Positions 8,102 through 16,523 of a stretch of 29,705 nt of DNA are shown here, one piece after another (the stretch's first letter is position 1; every line of letters starts with the position of its first letter). The position numbers and the translations under genes are program-made. Origin of the DNA: Erwinia pyrifoliae DSM 12163 (GTDB taxonomy: Bacteria > Pseudomonadota > Gammaproteobacteria > Enterobacterales > Enterobacteriaceae); contig NC_017390.1 of assembly GCF_000026985.1 (NCBI RefSeq), positions 3,624,318 through 3,654,022 of the forward strand. The letters run 5' to 3'. The notes below the pieces were generated by a model. That model saw only the letters and a list, made by a program, of their open reading frames with translations, ran no database searches and had not been told where the DNA came from.

Positions 8102-8611
8102 ATGACCAGTGTTGAAAAAATTCTGACGCAGGCAGAAATCTTCTGTCAACAACGCGGCGTGCGGCTGACGCCACAACGTCTCGAAGTTTTGCGCCTGATG
8201 AGTAAGCATAACGGAGCGATTAGCGCTTACGATTTACTGGATTTATTGCGTGCTTCTGAGCCACAGGCAAAACCTCCAACCATCTATCGCGCACTGGACT
8301 TTCTGCTGGAGCAAGGCTTCATTCATCGTGTTGAATCGACTAATAGCTACGTGGTCTGTCACCATTTCGAGCAGCCTTCACACACCTCGGCGATGCTGAT
8401 ATGCGATCGTTGCGGTCTGGTTACGGAGCAGCGGGCAGATGGCGTGGAGGATATATTGAAATCGCTGGCTCTGACGTCAGGTTTTGCCCTTGGACACAGC
8501 GTGATTGAAGCGCATGGTTTTTGTCGGCAGTGCGGAGAAATAGAGGCCTGTACTCATCAGGATGCCTGCCATCACGACCACAGCGTGCAAAGTAAGAAAC
8601 GCGGGCGGTAA
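8102..8611 (+). CDS. zur: Zinc uptake regulator Zur (Fur family)
   Basis: Zn(II)-sensing repressor of the zinc import genes (znuABC and others). It is 169 residues against 171 in E. coli and collinear. The N-terminal winged helix includes RLTPQRLEVLRLM (about 21-33) and the recognition region KPPTIYRALDFLLEQGFIHR. The dimer/metal part has C101-x2-C104 (ICDRCG), the regulatory-site residues around VVCHHFEQPSHTSA (C86 and the histidines), and C141-x2-C144 (FCRQCGE) for structural zinc. The His-rich tail HHDHSVQ is typical. The start at 8102 gives the family length; the ribosome site is weak. It is convergent with yjbJ. Confidence 0.95.
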   Translation: MTSVEKILTQAEIFCQQRGVRLTPQRLEVLRLMSKHNGAISAYDLLDLLRASEPQAKPPTIYRALDFLLEQGFIHRVESTNSYVVCHHFEQPSHTSAMLICDRCGLVTEQRADGVEDILKSLALTSGFALGHSVIEAHGFCRQCGEIEACTHQDACHHDHSVQSKKRGR

Positions 8612-8631
8612 ACGCGTATTAGTAGCTGTGT

Positions 8632-8670
8632 TGGCCTGAATTGGGTGGCACTGTCCTTGTGCCAGGCCAG
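8632..8670. terminator. Possible zur/yjbJ convergent terminator hairpin
   Basis: Between the convergent ends of zur and yjbJ, TGGCAC (8646-8651) pairs with GTGCCA (8659-8664), and alternatively TGGCCTG (8632-8638) with CAGGCCA (8663-8669). There is no strong T run on either side, so function as a terminator is tentative. Confidence 0.35.
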
Positions 8671-8686
8671 AAGCTTTGCCCGCTAA

Positions 8687-8896
8687 TTACCAGCGATGAT
8701 CGTGACGAGTTTCCCAGTCGCTTAACTCTTTCTCGGCCTGTTCTTTCTGATAGCCATAGCGTTCCTGAATCTTACCGACCAGCTGATCGCGTTTGCCTTC
8801 AACAACCGTCAGATCATCATCGGTCAGCTTACCCCACTGCTCTTTAACTTTACCTTTAAACTGTTTCCAGTTACCGCCGGCTTCGTGTTTATTCAT
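8687..8896 (-). CDS. yjbJ: CsbD-family stress protein YjbJ
   Basis: A 69-residue, highly charged, soluble protein, nearly identical to E. coli YjbJ: GGNWKQFKGKVKEQWGKLTD, then EGKRDQLVGKIQERYGYQKE and a WETRHDHRW end. This is the CsbD-like family, small abundant proteins made under general stress or in stationary phase (RpoS control in E. coli); the biochemical role is unknown. I chose the ATG at 8896 (MNKHEAGG) because AGAGGA lies about 8 nt upstream and E. coli starts there. It sits downstream of dinF on the same strand, 214 bp away, with its own likely promoter region. Confidence 0.94.
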   Translation of the reverse strand: MNKHEAGGNWKQFKGKVKEQWGKLTDDDLTVVEGKRDQLVGKIQERYGYQKEQAEKELSDWETRHDHRW

Positions 8897-8954
8897 AATA
8901 TGCATCCTCTACCTTGGGTTAAAACAGCTATTTAGCTTCATAGTTCGGCTTATA

Positions 8955-8972
8955 ACCAGATTAATATCTGGT
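8955..8972. promoter_or_regulatory. Operator-like inverted repeat upstream of yjbJ
   Basis: ACCAGAT-TAAT-ATCTGGT has perfect 7-bp arms around a 4-bp AT core, about 60-75 bp upstream of the yjbJ start and so overlapping or just before its likely promoter. The spacing and size suit a dimeric repressor or activator. No regulator is identified. Confidence 0.35.
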
Positions 8973-9110
8973 AAAGAACCTGACACAGAGACAATGGTAG
9001 TAGAGAAATAGCACTGCGGAAGTCAACCCGCTGGTTATCGGTCGGAATAATATAAAAAATAGTTCTAAATCAGAATGATATAAGGCACCCAGGCTGAGTA
9101 ATAAATTTTG

Positions 9111-10433
9111 TCAACGAACAAACCAGCTGCCGTTACGCCAGTGCCTCCGCCATATCACCCACAGCGTAATACCACGCAGCAGCAGAAATACGGTTACGGC
9201 CAGCCACAGGCCATGATTGCCCAACCACGGCATGCTAAGCAGCGTCAGGGCAAAACCCAGCGCGGCGACCGCCATACCATTACGCATTTCTCTGGCGCGT
9301 GTAGCACCGATAAACATGCCGTCCAGCAAATAACAGCCAACGCCTGCTAACGGTATCAGTACCTGCCACCACAGGTAGCGATCCGCCAACTGGCGCAGCG
9401 GTTCCAGTGACGTCAGCAGGACTACAATCTGCGATCCGCACATGGCATAGATTAGCGAGAAAGCCAGCGCTACCAGCAGCGCCTGCCGACAGGCAGAGCG
9501 CCATACGGTGAGTAACTGCTTACTATCACCAGCCCCGAAAGCTTCCCCGGAGCAGGCCTCGACCGCATAGGCAAAGCCATCAAGGGCATAAGCGGTGAAG
9601 GTAAGGAACATCAGCAGCACCGCATTGACCGCCACCACGTCATTCCCTAAGCGTGCGCCAAGGAGAGTCAGGGTGGCAAAGCAGATTTGCAGCAATAACG
9701 AACGCAGCATAATATCGCGATTCAGTCGCAGCAGGCGCGTCAGATCCCCACGCCATGCCTTAAGCATCAGACGCAGCGACAGCCCGCGCAGCACCATTAC
9801 CCGCCTGACCAGCAGCAGCCCGACGATCAGACTGATATACTCGGCAATGGCCGTAGCTGCGCCCGCTCCCTGCACGCCACATTTAAGGCCAACCACAAAC
9901 CACAGGACCAGCAGGATATTCACCAGGTTGCCAACGACCATCAGGATCACCGGCGCACGAGCATATTGCACGCCCAGCAGCCAGCCAAGCAGCACCAGGT
10001 TTACCAGTGTGGCAGGTGCGCTGAGCCAGCGCACCTGCATAAATAGTGCCGCCTGATGCAGGACCTGCTGGCTGCCGCCGGTCAGTTTCAGTGCCAGATG
10101 GATAAGCGGCGTTTTCAGGGCGATAAACAGCCCTCCCGCCAGCAGAGCCAGCAGAAGTGGCTGCATTAACGCCCTGCCCAGCGCGAGTTTGTCGTTAGCC
10201 CCAAACGCCTGCGCCGTAAGCCCGGTGGTACTCATGCGTAAAAAAAGCAGCAGCATAAACAGGAAGCTGGTCACCGTGGTGCCAATCGCCACGCCGCCGA
10301 GATAAGCAGCGCTGTCAAGATGGCCAATGACAGCGGTATCTACCAGCCCCAGCAGCGGGACGGTGATATTGGAGAGGATCATGGGCAGCGCCAGCCGCCA
10401 GAGATGTTTGTCAGCAGGAGATAATAAACGCAT
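9111..10433 (-). CDS. dinF: MATE-family efflux transporter DinF
   Basis: Twelve-segment inner-membrane transporter of the DinF branch of the MATE family; in E. coli it is co-transcribed with lexA and SOS-inducible, and has been linked to oxidative and bile-salt protection. It is 440 residues and collinear with E. coli DinF: WRLALPMILSNITVPLLGLV, DTAVIGHLDSAAYLGGVAIG, FLRMSTTGLTAQAFGA, LNRDIMLRSLLLQ, TAYALDGFAYAVEACSGEAF, GMFIGATRAREMRN. ATG at 10433 has AAGGTG about 3-5 nt upstream and gives MRLLSPADK. One oddity: NILLVLWFVVGL has Val where E. coli has Asp (NIVLDVW). The lexA-dinF gap is 182 bp, far longer than the E. coli spacing. Confidence 0.94.
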   Translation of the reverse strand: MRLLSPADKHLWRLALPMILSNITVPLLGLVDTAVIGHLDSAAYLGGVAIGTTVTSFLFMLLLFLRMSTTGLTAQAFGANDKLALGRALMQPLLLALLAGGLFIALKTPLIHLALKLTGGSQQVLHQAALFMQVRWLSAPATLVNLVLLGWLLGVQYARAPVILMVVGNLVNILLVLWFVVGLKCGVQGAGAATAIAEYISLIVGLLLVRRVMVLRGLSLRLMLKAWRGDLTRLLRLNRDIMLRSLLLQICFATLTLLGARLGNDVVAVNAVLLMFLTFTAYALDGFAYAVEACSGEAFGAGDSKQLLTVWRSACRQALLVALAFSLIYAMCGSQIVVLLTSLEPLRQLADRYLWWQVLIPLAGVGCYLLDGMFIGATRAREMRNGMAVAALGFALTLLSMPWLGNHGLWLAVTVFLLLRGITLWVIWRRHWRNGSWFVR

Positions 10434-10451
10434 TAACACCTTTGTGTGCCG

Positions 10452-10530
10452 GCAGCAGGTGGTACGTTAGCCGCCCTCTTCTCCCCGCATCGCTTATGCT
10501 GGCGGGCGCGTTGGCTAATCGCCCTGCTGC
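10452..10530. repeat. Nested inverted repeats in the lexA-dinF spacer
   Basis: Three nested pairs share one centre: GCAGCAGG (10452-10459) with CCTGCTGC (10523-10530), TTAGCC (10467-10472) with GGCTAA (10513-10518), and GCAT (10487-10490) with ATGC (10496-10499). As RNA from the lexA promoter this could fold into one long interrupted hairpin directly ahead of dinF. Confidence 0.5.
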
Positions 10531-10615
10531 AACTCGCATTATCTTGAGTAAAATGGCTGCTTCGGGGAGCTACGCGCCGTGGGTACAGCGCGCAATATTC
10601 GGTAAAGGACGACGT

Positions 10616-11224
10616 TTAAAGCCAGTTTCCGTTGCGGATGACGCCAACTGCCAGCCCTTCAATGGTCAGCGTTTGCTGACGCAGGTCGACCACAATCGGC
10701 TGGAACGCCGGATTTTCTGGCAGTAGCTCCACCATATTTCCATTTTTTTTCAGCCGCTTAACGGTAACTTCATCATCGATGCGTGCCACAACAACCTGAC
10801 CATTGCGCACATCTTCCGTTTTATGCACCGCCAGCAGATCACCATCCATAATACCGATATTTTTCATTGACATACCGCTAACACGCAGCAGGAAATCGGC
10901 ACCTGGTTTAAACAAGCCCGGGTCAACCTGATAGTGCCCTTCGATATGCTGTTCTGCCAGCAGCGGCTCACCGGCTGCTACCCGGCCAATCAATGGAAGC
11001 CCGACCTCTTCTTCCATCATCAGGCGGATACCGCGTGAAGCACCAGAGACAATCTCAATTACGCCTTTACGCGCCAGTGCTTTAAGGTGCTCTTCAGCCG
11101 CATTTGGAGAGCGGAAACCGAGCTGCGCGGCTATTTCTGCCCGAGTCGGGGGCATACCGGTTTGATTAATGTGGTCGCGAATCAGGTCATAAACCTGCTG
11201 CTGCCTTGCCGTTAGTGCTTTCAT
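10616..11224 (-). CDS. lexA: SOS repressor LexA
   Basis: Transcriptional repressor of the SOS regulon; RecA filaments on single-stranded DNA trigger its self-cleavage. It is 202 residues, as in E. coli. The winged-helix DNA-binding domain is 1-65, with recognition segment around [13 protein letters not shown]. The cleavage site is A84-G85 in [10 protein letters not shown]. The peptidase S24 domain has Ser119 (VSGMSM) and Lys156 (EVTVKRLKK). The start at 11224 follows a GGGGGGCGGA ribosome-site region as in E. coli. Two LexA boxes lie within 46 bp upstream, so it is autoregulated. dinF follows on the same strand. Confidence 0.98.
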   Translation of the reverse strand: MKALTARQQQVYDLIRDHINQTGMPPTRAEIAAQLGFRSPNAAEEHLKALARKGVIEIVSGASRGIRLMMEEEVGLPLIGRVAAGEPLLAEQHIEGHYQVDPGLFKPGADFLLRVSGMSMKNIGIMDGDLLAVHKTEDVRNGQVVVARIDDEVTVKRLKKNGNMVELLPENPAFQPIVVDLRQQTLTIEGLAVGVIRNGNWL

Positions 11225-11233
11225 TCCGCCCCC

Positions 11234-11249
11234 CTGGTTGTTTATACAG
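11234..11249 (-). promoter_or_regulatory. LexA box 2 (proximal) of lexA
   Basis: The minus strand reads CTGTATAAACAACCAG, close to the SOS consensus CTGT-N8-ACAG with one mismatch in the right arm (CCAG). It is 10 nt upstream of the lexA start. The right-arm variant also occurs in E. coli lexA. Confidence 0.85.
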
Positions 11250-11253
11250 TCGA

Positions 11254-11269
11254 CTGTGAGTATATACAG
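11254..11269 (-). promoter_or_regulatory. LexA box 1 (distal) of lexA, overlapping the -10
   Basis: The minus strand reads CTGTATATACTCACAG, a perfect CTGT-N8-ACAG SOS box, 20 bp centre to centre from box 2. TATACT inside it is the likely -10 hexamer, so bound LexA would block polymerase directly. Confidence 0.93.
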
Positions 11270-11334
11270 GTATTTCTGTATTGAAAACCTAAAGCTGGGC
11301 TAAATTCAATTTGTTGAGTTTTCTGAGTGACTCA

Positions 11335-11700
11335 TCACAAAAGCGGCAGCAGCAGCATGATCCAAACTAAGACGGCCAACAAAATCGTTATCAATACGGC
11401 GGCGGAACCCATGTCTTTTGCCCGGCCGGCGAGGGGATGGATTTCATGACCAATACGGTCTACGACCGCTTCGATGGCGCTATTCAGGATCTCGACGATG
11501 ATCACCATCACGACGGAGCCTATCAGCAGCACACGAGTTATCGCGTCGACATTAAGAAAACCAGCAATAACAATGGCGATAATCGCTGCCGCAGCTTCCT
11601 GGCGAAAGGCCGCTTCATGCCGCCATGCGCCGCGCAGACCTTTCCAGGAATACCCGGCAGCCTTAATAATTCGCATCAATCCGGTAGCGTTATTTGCCAT
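11335..11700 (-). CDS. dgkA: Diacylglycerol kinase (integral membrane)
   Basis: Inner-membrane trimeric kinase that phosphorylates diacylglycerol, released during membrane-derived oligosaccharide synthesis, back to phosphatidic acid. It is 121 residues (E. coli 122) with three membrane helices. The active-site signature is VEILNSAIEAVVDRIG, with E70, N73 and E77 counting Met (E69/N72/E76 in mature numbering), plus the GRAKDMGSAAV segment. ATG at 11700 gives MANNATGLMRIIKAAGYSWK as in E. coli, with AAGGA about 10 nt before it. It is divergent from plsB; both act on phospholipid intermediates. Confidence 0.96.
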   Translation of the reverse strand: MANNATGLMRIIKAAGYSWKGLRGAWRHEAAFRQEAAAAIIAIVIAGFLNVDAITRVLLIGSVVMVIIVEILNSAIEAVVDRIGHEIHPLAGRAKDMGSAAVLITILLAVLVWIMLLLPLL

Positions 11701-11827
11701 AATGAGATAGTCCTTTAAGAAGTTGAATGTCATTCACTGGATGTTCTGGTTTTGTAACATCACAGATTCCGCTGGCACTTTCTGGTATGCTTGCGTCGCT
11801 TTGCTAACAAGAGGCTTTATTTTATCT

Positions 11828-14251
11828 ATGTCAGGTTGGCGTAATTTATATTATAACTTATTGAATTTACCGGTTAAATTACTGGTAAAAAGTAAAGCAA
11901 TTCCGGCCGAGCCGGTTGCTGAACTCGGGCTTGATACGTCGCGCCCTATTATGTACGTACTGCCTTATGATTCAAAGGCCGATCTCCTTGCGCTGCGCGA
12001 TCAGTGTCGCAAACAGGACTTGCCCGATCCGCTGGAACCGCTGGATATCGATGGCAATTTGCTGCCACGCCACGTCTTTATCCATGATGGCCCGCGCGTA
12101 TTCCCCTATTTCGTCCCGAATCTGGAGTCGGTTAAGCTGTTCCATGACTATCTGGATTTGCACCGCAACCATCCGGAACTTGATGTCCAGATGGTGCCCG
12201 TCTCGGTGATGTTTGGACGCGCCCCAGGCCGCGAGGTGCAGGGCGACGATCAGCCGCATCTGCGCGTGCTGAACGGCATCCAGAAATTCTTTGCCGTATT
12301 GTGGTTAGGCCGTGACAGTTTTGTGCGTTTCTCACCGATGGTGTCGCTGCGCCACATGGCAACAGAACACGGCACCGACAAAATTATCGCCCAGAAGCTG
12401 GCCCGCGTTGCGCGCATGCACTTTGCCCGCCAGCGTTTGGCGGCAGTCGGGCCACGCCTGCCGGTACGTCAGGATCTGTTCAATAAACTGTTACAGTCCA
12501 AGGCCATCGCTAAAGCGGTAGAGGATGAGGCGCGCAGCAAGAAGATCTCCCACGAGAAAGCGCAACAGAATGCGATAGAACTGATGGAGGAGGTCGCTGC
12601 CGACTTCTCTTACGAGGCGATTCGCCTCACAGACCGCATCATGGGCTGGACCTGGAGCAAACTCTACCAGGGCATTAACGTTAACGGCGGCGAGCGCGTG
12701 CGCCAGCTGGCGCAGGACGGGCACGAAATTGTGTATGTGCCGTGCCACCGCAGCCATATGGATTATCTGCTGCTCTCTTACGTGCTGTATCACCAGGGTC
12801 TGGTACCGCCGCATATTGCCGCCGGGATTAACCTGAATTTCTGGCCAGCCGGGCCGATCTTCCGTCGCCTGGGCGCGTTCTTTATTCGCCGCACCTTTAA
12901 GGGCAACAAACTTTATGCGACGGTGTTCCGTGAATACCTCGGCGAACTGTTCACCCGTGGTTATTCGGTTGAGTATTTCGTGGAAGGTGGGCGCTCACGT
13001 ACTGGCCGTTTGCTCGATCCCAAAACGGGTACGCTGTCGATGACCATTCAGGCGATGCTGCGCGGCGGCAATCGCCCCATCACCCTGGTGCCGATCTACA
13101 TCGGGTACGAACATGTGATGGAAGTAGGAACCTACGCCAAAGAGCTGCGCGGAGCGACCAAAGAGAAAGAGGGCTTTATGTCGATGGTACGCGGACTGCG
13201 CAAGCTGCGTAACCTCGGCCAGGGTTACGTTAACTTTGGTGAGCCGCTACCGCTGGTCAGCTACCTCAACCAGCAGGTGCCAGAGTGGCGTGAGGCCATC
13301 GATCCGATTGAATCCCAGCGCCCGGCATGGTTAACCCCGGCGGTTAATGATATTGCGCAGCAGGTCATGGTACGGATTAATAACGCCGGGGCGGCGAATG
13401 CCATGAACCTGTGTGTTACCGCGCTGCTGGCTTCACGTCAGCGCTCCATGACCCGTGAACAGCTCACCGGGCAGCTTGACTGCTACGTACAGTTGTTACG
13501 TAACGTGCCGTACTCTCCTGACTCCACCGTGCCAGCCCTGGCGCCTGAGGCACTGCTTGAGCACGCGCTCGGCATGAATAAGTTTGAGCTGGAGCAGGAC
13601 AGCATTGGTGAAATCGTCATTCTGCCGCGCGAGCAGGCGGTGCTGATGACCTATTATCGCAATAACATTCACCATATGCTGGTCATGCCGTCGCTGATCG
13701 CCGCCATTCTGATGCAGCACCGCGAAGTGAGCCGCAGCGAACTGCTGCGCCAGGCAGGCGTGATTTATCCTATGCTCAAAAGCGAACTGTTCCTGCGTTG
13801 GCAGGAGCAAGAGCTGCCTGACTTGCTGGACGCATTAGTGGCTGAAATGGCTCGCCAGGGGCTGCTGATAGCGGAAGATAGCCGTCTGCGTCTGAGCGCC
13901 GCGCGTTTCCACACCCTGCAATTGCTGGCCGCCGGCGTACGCGAAACCCTGCAACGCTACGCCATTACTTTCTCAATCCTCAGTGCCGATCCGACGATTA
14001 ACCGTGGCACGCTGGAGAAAGAAAGTCGCACTATGGCGCAGCGCCTGTCGGTGCTGCACGGTATTAACGCCCCGGAGTTCTTCGACAAAGCGGTATTCAC
14101 CTCTCTGGTGTTAACCCTGCGTGATGAAGGCTATATCAGCGATTCCGGCGATGCTCAGATTGAGCGTACCGGGCAGGTTTACCAGCTGCTGGCTGACCTG
14201 ATAACACAGGATGTGAGAATGACCATTGAGAGTGCGGTCGGGCACGAGTGA
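11828..14251 (+). CDS. plsB: Glycerol-3-phosphate 1-O-acyltransferase PlsB
   Basis: Inner-membrane enzyme that moves an acyl group from acyl-CoA or acyl-ACP to sn-1 of glycerol-3-phosphate, the first step of phospholipid synthesis. It is 807 residues, the same as E. coli, and collinear. Acyltransferase block I is HRSHMD (307-312, the HX4D motif), followed by [27 protein letters not shown] and [11 protein letters not shown] (blocks II-IV). ATG at 11828 gives [17 protein letters not shown], matching E. coli; a longer open frame upstream from 11723 lacks family similarity and overlaps the dgkA start region. GAGG lies 12 nt upstream, rather far. An extended -10 (TGGTATGCT, 11783-11791) may belong to its promoter. 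Confidence 0.97.
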   Translation: MSGWRNLYYNLLNLPVKLLVKSKAIPAEPVAELGLDTSRPIMYVLPYDSKADLLALRDQCRKQDLPDPLEPLDIDGNLLPRHVFIHDGPRVFPYFVPNLESVKLFHDYLDLHRNHPELDVQMVPVSVMFGRAPGREVQGDDQPHLRVLNGIQKFFAVLWLGRDSFVRFSPMVSLRHMATEHGTDKIIAQKLARVARMHFARQRLAAVGPRLPVRQDLFNKLLQSKAIAKAVEDEARSKKISHEKAQQNAIELMEEVAADFSYEAIRLTDRIMGWTWSKLYQGINVNGGERVRQLAQDGHEIVYVPCHRSHMDYLLLSYVLYHQGLVPPHIAAGINLNFWPAGPIFRRLGAFFIRRTFKGNKLYATVFREYLGELFTRGYSVEYFVEGGRSRTGRLLDPKTGTLSMTIQAMLRGGNRPITLVPIYIGYEHVMEVGTYAKELRGATKEKEGFMSMVRGLRKLRNLGQGYVNFGEPLPLVSYLNQQVPEWREAIDPIESQRPAWLTPAVNDIAQQVMVRINNAGAANAMNLCVTALLASRQRSMTREQLTGQLDCYVQLLRNVPYSPDSTVPALAPEALLEHALGMNKFELEQDSIGEIVILPREQAVLMTYYRNNIHHMLVMPSLIAAILMQHREVSRSELLRQAGVIYPMLKSELFLRWQEQELPDLLDALVAEMARQGLLIAEDSRLRLSAARFHTLQLLAAGVRETLQRYAITFSILSADPTINRGTLEKESRTMAQRLSVLHGINAPEFFDKAVFTSLVLTLRDEGYISDSGDAQIERTGQVYQLLADLITQDVRMTIESAVGHE

Positions 14252-14298
14252 TGTGGTGTGGCGGTCGCGCCGGGCAAAACGGTGCGACCCGATGCATC

Positions 14299-14330
14299 AG
14301 AGCCGCTGGTTTTCCAGCGGCTCTTTTTAT
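14299..14330 (+). terminator. Intrinsic terminator after plsB
   Basis: AGAGCCGCTGG-TTTT-CCAGCGGCTCT is a perfect 11-bp stem with a 4-nt loop, followed by TTTTATTAT on the plus strand. It lies between the convergent plsB and ubiA. The minus strand has no T run after the stem, so it is likely one-directional. Confidence 0.92.
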
Positions 14331-14346
14331 TATCCAATGCTGATTA

Positions 14347-15213
14347 TTATCCGATGCTGAGCGCCACGCCGATAAACAGCAGCAACCCTACCCAGTTGTT
14401 GTTCAGAAAAGCCTTGAAGCACAGCTCGCGCTGACGCCGGGCGATCAGCTTTTGCTGATAGATAAACAGCGCGCCCGCAGCCAGAACCGTGCCGTAAAAG
14501 ACCCCGTTCAGCCCCATCCGCCAGCCAACCAACGTCAGCAGAAGCAATGTCGCCAACTGCAACATGCCAATAATCAGTTTGTCATAACGGCCAAACAGGA
14601 TTGCGGTAGATTTCACGCCGATTTTCACATCGTCATCGCGGTCAACCATCGCGTATTGCGTATCGTAAGCCACCGTCCAGCAAATATTCGCCAGGAACAG
14701 CAGCCAGCAGCTTAGCGGCACGCTTTCGCTCACCGCCGCCCACGCCATCGGGATCGCCCAGCCAAACGCCGCCCCCAGCACCACCTGTGGCAGATGGGTG
14801 TAACGCTTCATAAACGGGTACATCCAGGCCAAACCCAGCCCGCCCAGCGACAGCCAGATGGTCATGCTGTTCATCGTCATTACCAACGCGAAGGAGACAA
14901 GCACCAGCCCGGCAAACAGCAGCTTCGCCTCGCGCGCTGTCACCGCGCCGCTTGGCAACGGCCGCTCACGGGTGCGCTTAACGTGTCCGTCAATTTTGCG
15001 GTCGGCAAAATCATTGACGACACAGCCCGCCGCACGCATAAAGAAGACGCCCAGCACAAAGACCGACAGCACCTTGAGCGGTGGGACCTGCATCCCCGCC
15101 AGCCACAGCGCCCATAATGTGGGCCATAGCAGCAGCAATGAACCAATAGGTTTATCGATGCGCATCAGACGGCAGTAAGCCGAGAACCGACTCATTTGCA
15201 CGCTTCTCTCCAT
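14347..15213 (-). CDS. ubiA: 4-hydroxybenzoate octaprenyltransferase UbiA
   Basis: Polytopic inner-membrane prenyltransferase joining the polyprenyl chain to 4-hydroxybenzoate, the second step of ubiquinone synthesis. It is 288 residues (E. coli 290). The two Asp-rich metal/diphosphate motifs are present: NDFADRKID (67-75) and DRDDD (191-195). [17 protein letters not shown] near the N-terminus is typical. ATG at 15213 gives [20 protein letters not shown], the same offset as E. coli, one base after the ubiC stop (TAG-C-ATG), so the genes are tightly coupled. A 48-codon open extension upstream lies inside ubiC and is not used. Confidence 0.96.
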   Translation of the reverse strand: MERSVQMSRFSAYCRLMRIDKPIGSLLLLWPTLWALWLAGMQVPPLKVLSVFVLGVFFMRAAGCVVNDFADRKIDGHVKRTRERPLPSGAVTAREAKLLFAGLVLVSFALVMTMNSMTIWLSLGGLGLAWMYPFMKRYTHLPQVVLGAAFGWAIPMAWAAVSESVPLSCWLLFLANICWTVAYDTQYAMVDRDDDVKIGVKSTAILFGRYDKLIIGMLQLATLLLLTLVGWRMGLNGVFYGTVLAAGALFIYQQKLIARRQRELCFKAFLNNNWVGLLLFIGVALSIG

Positions 15214-15214
15214 G

Positions 15215-15739
15215 CTACAGCGCCCCTTTTGCCAGGCTTCCATACAGCGGGGAAGCGGGTAAAAACAGTTCGGTGAGTAACAGCGGCTTTCCCGACAGGC
15301 GTAAACGCGAGCGTCGCGCCCACAGACCTGCGCTCTGGCCAACGTCGATGAAGTCACGGGTTAAGGCTGAGGAAGCAAAAAGATAACGCCCCAGCGGTAC
15401 GGTGCCCAACTGCTGTAACTTCTGCTCCGGGCCAATCAGCGTTGACTCAGGCACCAGCGTCCGCGCCACCAGCCACGGCACCCCGTCGGCACACAGCTCA
15501 ATCTCACGCAGCCAGTAACGGCTTTCTGCCGGCAGCAGAACAACCTCTTGCGCGATTTCCTGTGGGCTGACAAACCCCTCACGTAACAGATTAACCGTGA
15601 CTAACTGACAGTGGCCTTCAAACCGCCGGGTCATGGAGTCGACTTCCAGCAGCCAGTCAAGCAGAGGGGCGGTCAGCAAGGGTGATGAGTCGGGGAGCCA
15701 TTCGATCGCGCGTAATAGCGACAGCGCGTTCTCCGCCAT
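15215..15739 (-). CDS. ubiC: Chorismate pyruvate-lyase UbiC
   Basis: Cytoplasmic enzyme converting chorismate to 4-hydroxybenzoate and pyruvate, the committed step of ubiquinone synthesis. It is 174 residues (E. coli 165). The catalytic and product-binding residues align: R78 in [10 protein letters not shown] (R76 in E. coli) and E157 in [14 protein letters not shown] (E155). About eight residues (GSLAKGAL) extend past the E. coli C-terminus. ATG 15739 has GGAGAAG about 5 nt upstream. It forms an operon with ubiA. In E. coli the mal genes and yjbI lie upstream; here psiE is the direct neighbour. Confidence 0.94.
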   Translation of the reverse strand: MAENALSLLRAIEWLPDSSPLLTAPLLDWLLEVDSMTRRFEGHCQLVTVNLLREGFVSPQEIAQEVVLLPAESRYWLREIELCADGVPWLVARTLVPESTLIGPEQKLQQLGTVPLGRYLFASSALTRDFIDVGQSAGLWARRSRLRLSGKPLLLTELFLPASPLYGSLAKGAL

Positions 15740-15829
15740 AGCACTTCTCCGTAAAAATTTCGGTGCGCCAGTGTAACGCAGACCCTGCCAGCAAACCTAT
15801 CAATGCGTGGCAGATTTTTGCCGCGTTGA

Positions 15830-15865
15830 GCCTGCCACAGCCCACGCGGCTGGGCTGGAGCAGGC
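15830..15865. repeat. Long hairpin between psiE and ubiC
   Basis: GCCTGC...GCAGGC as the outer arms and CAGCCCA...TGGGCTG as the inner arms are separated by a 2-nt internal loop and closed by a 6-nt loop. On the minus strand it follows the psiE stop by 12 nt; no T run follows, so it may protect the psiE 3' end. It lies exactly where the E. coli mal cluster is missing. Confidence 0.5.
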
Positions 15866-15877
15866 GTTGGCCAGCAG

Positions 15878-16294
15878 TTATTCGCGCTTCAGGCTATTGG
15901 TGTTCGCCAGCCACAGGGTGATGACTAAGATCAGGATCGCTATCGAGTAGGCCAGGGTATCAAACGGGTTTTTATGATCGACGATGATCAGGCGAATAAT
16001 TGCGGTAATACCGATATAAACGAAATAGCGCAGCGGGAAGTGATAACCCGACTGGAAGTACTTGATGATTAGGGCAATGAACTCGAAATAGAGAAAATAG
16101 ATGACGATGCCATCAATCAGTAGATAGGACGAGGTTTGTTCTCCGGTATTCAGCAACACATTGCCGAGATGCATGGTCTCTTTGCCGAGGAAGATAATCA
16201 AAATACAGGCAAGAACAATCAGGCCAGCGTTTAACACCATTTGCAGGGCAAATGCTAAGCGAATGGCCGGAGTATTGCGCACAGGGGAAGTCAT
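15878..16294 (-). CDS. psiE: Phosphate-starvation-inducible membrane protein PsiE
   Basis: Small inner-membrane protein, 138 residues (E. coli 136), induced in E. coli by phosphate starvation and affected by CRP; molecular role unknown. It has four hydrophobic helices, and the conserved block [20 protein letters not shown] followed by [20 protein letters not shown] is nearly identical to E. coli. The C-terminus is NSLKRE. ATG at 16294 gives [12 protein letters not shown], with GAGGTG 5 nt upstream; the open frame further upstream covers the promoter and leader and is not coding. A strong leader hairpin and a CRP site lie just upstream. Confidence 0.93.
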   Translation of the reverse strand: MTSPVRNTPAIRLAFALQMVLNAGLIVLACILIIFLGKETMHLGNVLLNTGEQTSSYLLIDGIVIYFLYFEFIALIIKYFQSGYHFPLRYFVYIGITAIIRLIIVDHKNPFDTLAYSIAILILVITLWLANTNSLKRE

Positions 16295-16312
16295 GTTACA
16301 CCTCAAAAAGTC

Positions 16313-16345
16313 ATTGTCGCCGTCGGGGTTCACGACGGCGACAAT
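16313..16345 (-). promoter_or_regulatory. 13-bp hairpin in the psiE leader
   Basis: ATTGTCGCCGTCG (16313-16325) and its exact complement CGACGGCGACAAT (16333-16345) enclose a 7-nt loop. On the minus strand it is followed by GACTTTTT and then the psiE ribosome site GAGGTG, so it reads like a terminator or attenuator placed directly before the gene. Confidence 0.6.
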
Positions 16346-16354
16346 ATGCTTTAA

Positions 16355-16370
16355 CGTGATGCAGATCACA
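16355..16370. promoter_or_regulatory. Predicted CRP-cAMP site upstream of psiE
   Basis: CGTGA-TGCAGA-TCACA matches the CRP consensus TGTGA-N6-TCACA at 9 of 10 conserved bases. It is about 60 bp upstream of the psiE start. CRP is known to affect psiE in E. coli, which supports the assignment. Confidence 0.72.
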
Positions 16371-16523
16371 AGACATCCCGGCAACAGTGATGCTGCCGTT
16401 TCCCGGTAAAACGGCTTAACGGCGCAGCAAAGCATGAAGCACATGGACACGCCAATATACGCCCGATCGCGGCTGCTGGCGGGCAGGCATCTTGCGCATC
16501 TTGCCCAAAGCAAGCCCTGCGAA

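Noticed and set aside
10560..10600. A third LexA box before dinF (CTGTACCCACGG...)
   Set aside because: It lacks the ACAG right arm at the required spacing; dinF control most likely comes from the lexA promoter.
11318..11330. TGAGTGACTCA symmetric sequence between lexA and dgkA
   Set aside because: Short, no match to a bacterial operator I know, and not positioned for either promoter.
11723..11827. N-terminal extension of PlsB
   Set aside because: No family similarity, it runs through the divergent promoter region, and the start at 11828 gives exactly 807 residues.
14347..15357. Longer UbiA starting inside ubiC
   Set aside because: The extra 48 codons overlap ubiC out of frame and have no resemblance to UbiA; ATG 15213 aligns with the E. 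coli start.
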